A stretch of 64,000 nucleotides of DNA from Dipteris shenzhenensis. Lineage: Eukaryota > Polypodiophyta > Polypodiopsida > Gleicheniales. Location of the stretch: the NCBI GenBank assembly GCA_047967505.1, contig CM106539.1; one strand, 5' to 3'. The notes below the pieces were generated by a model that saw nothing but the letters and a program-made list of their open reading frames with translations, was not told the DNA's origin and did no database searches. Of the stretch, positions 57,150 through 64,000 are shown in pieces. Every line of letters starts with the position of its first letter. Positions within the stretch are counted from its first letter, which is position 1. A program made the position numbers and the translations under genes.

Positions 57150-57993
57150 AGTGACAACAAAAGAGGATATTCGTGATGCGTGAGGTGGGAGCAAAGGTCT
57201 CTTCAAAATCAATGCCATGTTGCTATGCGTAACTCTTTGCAACAAGACGAGCTTTGAAGCAGCAACACTACCATCAACTTTCCATTTGACCTTGTAAACC
57301 CATTTTGTACCTATAGCACGCTTGCCTGCAGGCAAGTCACACAACTCCCAACTGCCATTTGCATGAATGGACTCAAGTTCAGCATTCATAGCATCCATCC
57401 ATTCTCTGTTGTCAAAAGCATCCTTATGACATAGTGGCTCTTCATTACTGTACAGGCAGTGGCAATCAAAGCTACAGCCAAAAAATTGCCTTGCATTTGT
57501 TTGTGCACACCTCTAGGGCAGGCAAGCAAAGGCTCAGCATGCTTACTGTCCCTAACTATCCAAAAGCCAACGAGGGACTGATTTTTGTTGTCTCATGACA
57601 GCCCTCTCCACTTGAGCTGCTAGCTCGATAGCATGGCCATCTGGCGGTTGAAAATCAAGCTGAGCAGGAGTAACGGGAGGAGGATTGGAGCTGCTGGAAG
57701 CATGTGGCATGGTGATCTGTACTGTGTCGTTTGTATCTGTGAAAGGCGGAATAAAATCAAACACATCAGAGGCTTCCATTGAAGGCTCTATTTTACAGTC
57801 CAACCAAGGTAAAGGGGCATGCAATCACCACATCCCTACTGACAATCACCTTACCTGTGCTAGGCTGAAACAAGTTGTAACCTTTGCTTTGTGAACTGTA
57901 GCCAATGAAGATGCATTTGACAGCCTTATCATCAAGCTTATGCCTCAAGTGAGAGAGTACATGCACATACGCAAGAGACCCAAACACCCACAT
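57150..57993 (-). pseudogene. Copia integrase end and RT start
   Basis: The minus strand encodes the integrase C-terminus (VFGSLAYVHVLSH, KCIFIGYSSQSKGYNLFQP; 57993-57800), a Pro/Ser-rich linker (about 57824-57552) and the start of RT (MDAMNAELESIHANGSWEL, KWVYKVKWKVDGSV, then in another frame FEETFAPTSRI; 57398-57180). RT stops before its catalytic region. Stops and shifts are present. Confidence 0.78.
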
Positions 57994-57999
57994 GTGAGA

Positions 58000-59821
58000 A
58001 ATGATAGTTGTTAAAAAAACAGGTTTCTAGCGACAAAATGAGGCACTGGATTGAGCTGGAGCAAATTGGCAGGTAGGAGCAATGGCTGAGTACGAGGGGA
58101 GGACACCATTGTTGGGTGCGGGGAGCAATGGAGTGGAATGCAAAGGGAGCAAACAAGCTGAAGCAAACGTGAGTACTTGCAAATGGATAATGAGAAAGTA
58201 CAAAGGGGTGGCCTCTATGGCCACGAAGTCAACCATATGGTTGACCAATGAAGTCAACCTCAGGTTTGACTGAGTCCTAAGACTAGCCTACAAGGCCATA
58301 CCAGAGCTAAGTGCTAACAACAGATTCTTGTACAAAGACATGGAGACAACAAAAATATAGGATGGGACAAGAGAGGGGCTCAAGTGGATGGAGTGATGGG
58401 GTTACATGCTATGGATATCCCAAAGCATGAAGGGGGAAATGTGAGAGCTAGTCATGCAGAAATGGTTACAGAAATATGGCAAGACCTAGGAACAAGAATG
58501 GAATTCTACAAGTCCAATGGAGAAGTAAGAAATGTAGGAATATGTCAGCGAAGATATTTCAGTGTTCAAAAGACGTATAATTTGCAGAAGAAGAACCTGC
58601 TCCCATGATTTACAAGTGCAAGGTAGATGTGCTAACCGAGGCTTCCAAGGAAGGTGAGAATCTGTAAAATCCACCCGATAGGGGCAGAGAAAATGAAGAG
58701 CACACACTCCTCACTGAAGAGCATACGTGTATATGAGGGAAAGGTACATGGAAAAGTATAGTAGCAATGCCCTCAGCCTAAGAGCTCTTTTGAGTCAACC
58801 ATCCAAGCAACTCGGTGCATACTTCAAGGAAAATTTGGGACACACTGCAATAAATTTTGGACATGGCCAACCGGCTGGCCAAGCACAGCTTTAGTGCCTA
58901 GTTCTTCTGTTATGAATCTCTATTGTACCCTTTCCTCTCTACCCTTTCCTCTCTCTTCCATTCCTCCTCGGCAAGTCTTGGGGCCCAAGTTTGACGTTTA
59001 CAAAGAATCATTGTTTGTGCCAATGTATTATATAAGGAGTTTCTCATCTCCCAATTCCATGTGCTTTCATTCCTCCTAGAATTCTTCTTTTCGAGCAGGC
59101 ATTCTATTTGTAGTTTTCTGTGAATTCCAGGCCTTAGTACTCATATCACTAAACCATGTCAAATACTCTACCCTCAAATGTGAATGACTTTGTTCACATT
59201 ATGTCCCAATGATATGATGGTATTTGAGTCTGCTTGAGGCCTTGCAAGCCTATGGGACTAGAAACCACTATAAAAACCCTCGTAGCTCTTTACATCCGTC
59301 GGATATAGTTTCGTGAAAAATCCAAAGTTATTAGTATGTGACTCCCTTCCCCTTTTCCTAGTAGAGACACATTCATTCTTTTGTTTCAGCTGATGGATAC
59401 CCTTTGTGGCAAGGCATTAGAAGCAACCAAACACGGGGGTTGGTACATGACATGAATTGAATGATGAAATATTGGGGGAAAGACTCGTCAAATTTTATTG
59501 TATATTGCCATCAAAGACCTTGCAACACAGAAATGCTCAGCCAAGGAATGGCATGAACCAAAGGAGAAGATGACCTCCCATAATCTCAAATGCACGTCTT
59601 ATGGTAAGAGGCATTAGAGGCGTGGGGGGGTTCCTCTTACCCATAAGGGTGCTTAAAAACAATAGGGGTTGTGGTGGATGGGTTGTTGGGATATGAGGGG
59701 AGGTTATTGCTATTGGTAAGTTGTATTTACCAGTCATAAGAACGCAAGACCTAACATAGTAGACTCTTCTAATGTTCTAAACATGCACACTACCCGTACA
59801 TTGATGTGCTTATGCTCTTAG

Positions 59822-59863
<42 letters not shown>

Positions 59864-60085
59864 CCATGGCATCTCCATCACTCCAAGGCATCTCCATTGG
59901 TCAAGGCTGTGGTCTCCTACTTAATATTCATCCATGGTCAATGTCTCATGCTCATCCATGCTCAAGTTCCCAATTTATTTGACGAGTTATGAGTCATATC
60001 ATATGAGATTTATCAACTTTTAATTGTATTCAGACTTGTTATATGTATTGAGTGTTAACCTTCTTTCACCTTTATCAATGTTGTA
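58000..60085. other. No gene recognised
   Basis: Short frames only. Contains (CT)n at 59822-59858 and a local inverted phrase (GTCAACCATATGGTTGAC, about 58229-58246). Confidence 0.4.
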
Positions 60086-60089
60086 GGGA

Positions 60090-60580
60090 CATACTCGCTC
60101 AACTCAACTTTATTCCTTTTTGTTTTGGCCCATGGAGACTAATTAACGTATGTTTGTCCATGGTGTATATTTTATGCATAGGTTAATCTTTTAAGCTTAT
60201 GTGGAAGAGCGGTGCACATTATATTTGTGGGGATTCGAACCCATAATCTTTTATTTCATACACTTGGGCACCACCACTAAGCTATAGAGTAGTATAGCAT
60301 CCTTAAAGATAAATATAATATTATAAATGATCCTCCTCCCCTCCATGTCCCTTTCTCTTTAATGCCCCCTTCATAAGTGGTCCCTCCTCCTCTCCCCAAT
60401 CTCACCTCACATGGCTCCTTCTTTAATGCCCCTCACCTCCATTATTCTTTCATTGAGACTCCTTCCCTCCCCCCTTCTATCCCTTAGTTTAATCATGGCC
60501 TTGCCATCTTTCTTCACCCCACAACTTATTAATAGGAATTTCCAAATTTTCAACATCTTGGTGCCACACTCACCTTAATC
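60090..60580 (-). repeat. tRNA-box-containing repeat, copy 2
   Basis: Second copy of the repeat at 38090-38870. On the minus strand the A box is TAGCTTAGTGG (60284-60274) and the B box GGTTCGAATCC (60241-60231), both matching pol III consensus. Starts are 43 bp apart. No insertion interrupts this copy. Confidence 0.7.
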
Positions 60581-60589
60581 CTCATGGAT

Positions 60590-62100
60590 CAAGACAATTT
60601 ACATTTCTATACTACTAGCTGATAAATCATGGGTATGTTTCCTACGATTACATATACATGCCTTGTGAATCTGTATTAATTTTCTTATACCTTGTGAATC
60701 TGTAATAAATTTTAAGTATATACCCCCCCCTCCCCCGATCCCTTTTTTTTTTTGAAAAACTTAAAATCAAAACATGACTAATGCTTCTTACGCATCTAAA
60801 TTTAAGAGTCTTGTACCTTGACCTGCCTCTTACAACATGCCTCCTACACCTCTTACCACTATGCACCTATAATATGAACCCTGAATCAATCCAATGCTTG
60901 TGTATGAATAACTATCGTATCTCAACAACAATATCTTTTTTTTTCAAGGATTTCTAATATGAAATTAAGGATCAGCTCTCATGAACTTGAGATTGGAACA
61001 AATAAGAGGATAGACTTTGTAGATTATGCCAATCAAAAGATGCTGAGTTAAACACCATACACTTCGTATGTGGGGGCCCAACACATCAGAGAGAAAAAGT
61101 TCCTCATCCAAGAGTCTGCATGGGTTTTTGGGCAGCCGTAGATATGATAGGGTTTTAGATAAAATAAAACATTAAACACCATAGTAAAGGTCTTAGACAA
61201 GGCACACATCTTAGTGAGATTGGTCATGAGCTCACACATGAAACTTCTTTCCCATAAATCCTTTATCCTATTTTACTAGCAGAGAGAAGGTCCAAGGATG
61301 ATATGTCTCGAAGGGGACGCAATGTGCCAATACATGATTTACCTCAACAAGATTCAAAAGATGGAGGCAAACACGATCCCACATAGGGAAATGGAGGCCA
61401 CAAAAACCACGGGATGGCATAGAGAAGGGATCAAATGGATGGAGCTGTGATCTTTGAATGGATGATCAAAAATAGCACCAAAGGCTTTACAAGGCTCAAT
61501 ATATATACATAAATTAAAAAATAATAGCCAATAAGGCTTTACAATGAGATGAGCAAAAATAAAACTATGATCCATCATTAACAATTACATTGTGTCCACT
61601 AAAACTCTGACTCTAATGTGTCATCTGTCATCTAAAACTTTGCTCATAGGGTTGTGTTGTGAGTGTGAAACTGCATGTGAACGTAGGACTGATGCTAATT
61701 AGGAACTAGTCAGGAATTTTTGAGCATGGATTTGATTGGTTGTTTTGGAGTTCTCTCCTCTGGATAAACTAATCTATGCTAATCTAAGCTATACCAACCA
61801 TCGAATCGAAGAAAATGCAAGAAATAATTTCTTTTTCATATTCATTTTAATAGGTTACCTGCAAGACAAGAGTTATAAACAAATTTTGATTCTTTTCACA
61901 TATAATTAAAGTATATTTAATTTAACAAAATATTTTAAACTAAATTAAATATACATTTAATGTAAAATGAATTAAAAATTAAAGATTAAATACAAATTAC
62001 AAACTCATGAAATAGAGAGTAAGTAAACACATAAATTATAAACTAAGTTAAAATAATTAAAAATAAAATCATGAAATGATAGACATAAAAAAAATCCTTC
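60590..62100. other. No gene recognised; AT-rich
   Basis: Short frames and homopolymer runs (a C-rich tract then T11 near 60,730-60,755). From 61,850 the sequence is extremely AT-rich. Confidence 0.4.
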
Positions 62101-62113
62101 ATTTTTTTTCTCT

Positions 62114-62138
62114 TATATATATATATATATATATATAT
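62114..62138 (+). repeat. (TA)n microsatellite
   Basis: About 12 TA units next to the inverted repeat. Confidence 0.9.
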
Positions 62139-62420
62139 CTTAGATAATGTATTTATATTTCTAATTTTTAATTCATTTTACATTAAATGTATATATAGCA
62201 AAATGTATATATAGCAAAATGTATTTATATTTCTAATTTTTAATTCATTTTACATTAAATGTATATATAATTTAGTTTAAATATATATACATTTTGCTAT
62301 ATATAATTTAGTTTAAATATATATACATTTAATGTAAAATGAATTAAAAATTAAACTAAATTATATATACATTTAATGTAAAATGAATTAAAAATTAGAA
62401 ATATAAATACATTATCTAAG
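62139..62420. repeat. AT-rich complex inverted repeat
   Basis: The 59 bases from 62139 (CTTAGATAATGTATTTATAT...) reappear as their reverse complement ending at 62420. Internal pieces (ATTCATTTTACATTAAATG and TATATAATTTAGTTTAAA) are repeated in both directions, and a further inverted copy lies at about 61,945-61,985. It could fold into a long hairpin; no coding is seen. Confidence 0.85.
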
Positions 62421-62946
62421 ATAAACTTAAATTCAAAAATACAAAAAAAAATTAAATTCATTAATTTTGATTTAAATAAAAATGATATACAAACTAATGA
62501 GATTAAAATTATGAAATGGTAGATCTCCCTCTCCACTGGACCGGGTCCTAAAATGGAGTTCTACAAGTGGAAAATCAAATTAATGGACAAATATGGAATC
62601 CAACAGTACCTTAGGGAGGGAACTATGGTCAACATGTTGACTTCGGTTAATCAAGGTTTTTGATTGCGCATTGGTTTGCATGGGGATACCCGCATAGACT
62701 ATGATTAGCCTAAGTATTTTATTTGCATACGAAAGGCTAACAATAAATGGGTGCCATGGTTGTGCACTTTCAATTAATTGTTATGGGTTTTGAGAGTGGT
62801 TTTTTGTCCCAATTTTAACGGGGTCAGTGCCATCTTCAGGGCAAGTTCACCCTTGTGTGTGACCGAAGGCTAGGAAGACATCAAAAGTTGCCTACTTATG
62901 GCATGTAACTATGCTTAGTTTTAGAATGTGTTGCAAAGATGCAATT

Positions 62947-63284
62947 GCCAATTCAAGCACTGGGTTTTCAAACTACACGCAGTAGCTAAGGCTATGGAAT
63001 CTTGTCTTAAAATTTTTCTTTGAGCAATAACAAATCCCTACGAGGGGTCCAATTGTTGGTTTTGGGCCCTAGTGTCATGCACCTTGCTCTCCTCTGGCCC
63101 AATCTTCACTGAGTTGCCAATTCAAGCACAGTTTTCGAACTCTCATCACATGCAAGAGCTAAGGCTGTGGAATCTTGTATTAAAATTTTACTTCGAGCAA
63201 TAACAAATTCCTACGGGGGGTCCAGTCATTGGTTTTGGGCCCTAGTGTCATACCCCTGCTCTCCTTTGGCTTGATCTTCACGAT
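62947..63284 (+). repeat. 169-bp tandem duplication
   Basis: GCCAATTCAAGCAC starts at 62947 and 63116. Both copies run through GCTAAGGCT, GGAATCTTGT, GGTTTTGGGCCCTAGTGTCA and TGCTCTCC, with about 10-15% differences by eye. Confidence 0.85.
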
Positions 63285-63289
63285 GAGAC

Positions 63290-64000
63290 CGGCGACGCAG
63301 ACTCGTTTGAGTAGAGGCTACGCGTCACTTGCGCGATTGGAGAGACAGTGCTTCCACTCACATTTTCATGACCCTTAGACCAACTCTCCTATTTGACTCC
63401 TTGGTTTGAACAACGGGCATGTATGGCAGTCCTTGTTGGGGGCCAGACCTCTCAGACACAGAGTTGGCTCGAGTAGAGCGATTACAGATCCTCTTGCTCT
63501 CGCGGATGATCTGGGGCAAGCCATCAGTGCCGCACCATATCATCCAGGCCAGAGCCATCCCTCTGCACAGCTAGATGTCACCTTCCAGACTATCACCTAT
63601 CTCCATCGAGTCAAATAGTATGGATGTTGCACATCGAAATGATGTAGGTTACCATGGCTGGCTCTGGCATCATCCAGGAGTCTCGTAGATGGAGGAGACA
63701 AAAGGGATTGATATGCTTAAACACGTAGGTGGTTCGAGAGACTGAGACTCCACATTGACAGGTTGCCTCCTTTCTATTACAGCTTAGATGCTCCATCCAC
63801 CCCACTTGGGTACCACAAGGTGAATGAGGTCATTCGAGAGGACCTCCTGTAGCTACACACACTTTCAGGACTTGGTTGGAACCAAGGGAGCTTTCAGTGA
63901 AGCTAAGCTTCTACAAGGATCACTGCATCCACTTCTCGAAGAAGGGGGTTTCATTGCCCTCCCAGAGTACATGCAGATCCATCTACCACACTCATTGAGG
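63290..64000. other. No gene recognised
   Basis: More GC-balanced than the preceding AT-rich region. Only short frames (63406-63618 plus, 63611-63805 minus), with no motif. Confidence 0.35.

Noticed and set aside
1-64000. CRISPR arrays, bacterial genes, rRNA genes or telomere repeats
   Set aside because: No regularly spaced identical repeats with unique spacers, no operon structure and no rRNA or TTTAGGG arrays were seen.

Overview
The window looks like repeat-rich nuclear DNA of a land plant. It holds plant-type Ty1/copia elements with primer-binding sites complementary to initiator-methionine tRNA, a Ty3/gypsy element of the plant Tat type with two RNase H domains, LINE and tRNA-derived remnants, GT-AG introns and many microsatellites. 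There are no bacterial operons, rRNA genes or CRISPR arrays. I cannot name the species. The two decayed transposase-like genes are of kinds I loosely associate with non-flowering plants, but that is only an impression.

Layout. 1-7058 is old eroded DNA: a gypsy integrase relic on the minus strand (1-830), a gypsy Gag relic on the plus strand (3540-4560) and a diverged tandem repeat (6560-7058). 7064-11282 is a copia element bounded by the target duplication GAAAT; it has lost the catalytic part of its reverse transcriptase. It sits in repeat-bearing DNA (repeats resume at 11520-11910), followed by a decayed transposase-like gene on the plus strand (12064-13278). From 13361 to 29451 is a nest: a copia RT/RNase H fragment, a 9.4 kb Tat-type gypsy element (14479-23859) nearly intact except for two one-base frameshifts and a clipped 5' LTR, then a copia element of the same family as the first (23860-29451). 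The latter is interrupted by a small, apparently very young non-autonomous LTR element (24680-27463).

29780-33778 is a plus-strand copia element without a 5' LTR. It abuts a second transposase-like gene on the minus strand (33867-35056), then an orphan copia integrase fragment (35100-35910). 36400-38870 carries LINE pieces and a repeat with a tRNA-like A/B-box pair, itself hit by a short poly(A) retro-insertion with 11-bp target duplications; a second copy of the repeat lies at 60090-60580. About 39,000-48,650 shows no recognisable gene.

48,650-49,917 is the best candidate for a host gene: a CT-rich leader, a well-placed ATG and two phase-compatible exons. Its second intron, or its remaining part, is occupied by a minus-strand copia element (50061 to about 55855) carrying a 2.9 kb LTR-rich non-autonomous element with TA...TA termini (51201-54132). 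Copia debris continues to 58,000. The remainder is AT-rich and repetitive, including a complex inverted repeat (62139-62420) and a 169-bp tandem duplication (62947-63284).

Most coding capacity belongs to retrotransposons (Gag, protease, RT, RNase H, integrase), and every autonomous copy seen is broken. The two small non-autonomous elements have near-identical LTRs and look like the most recent arrivals, so they were presumably mobilised by enzymes encoded elsewhere in the genome.
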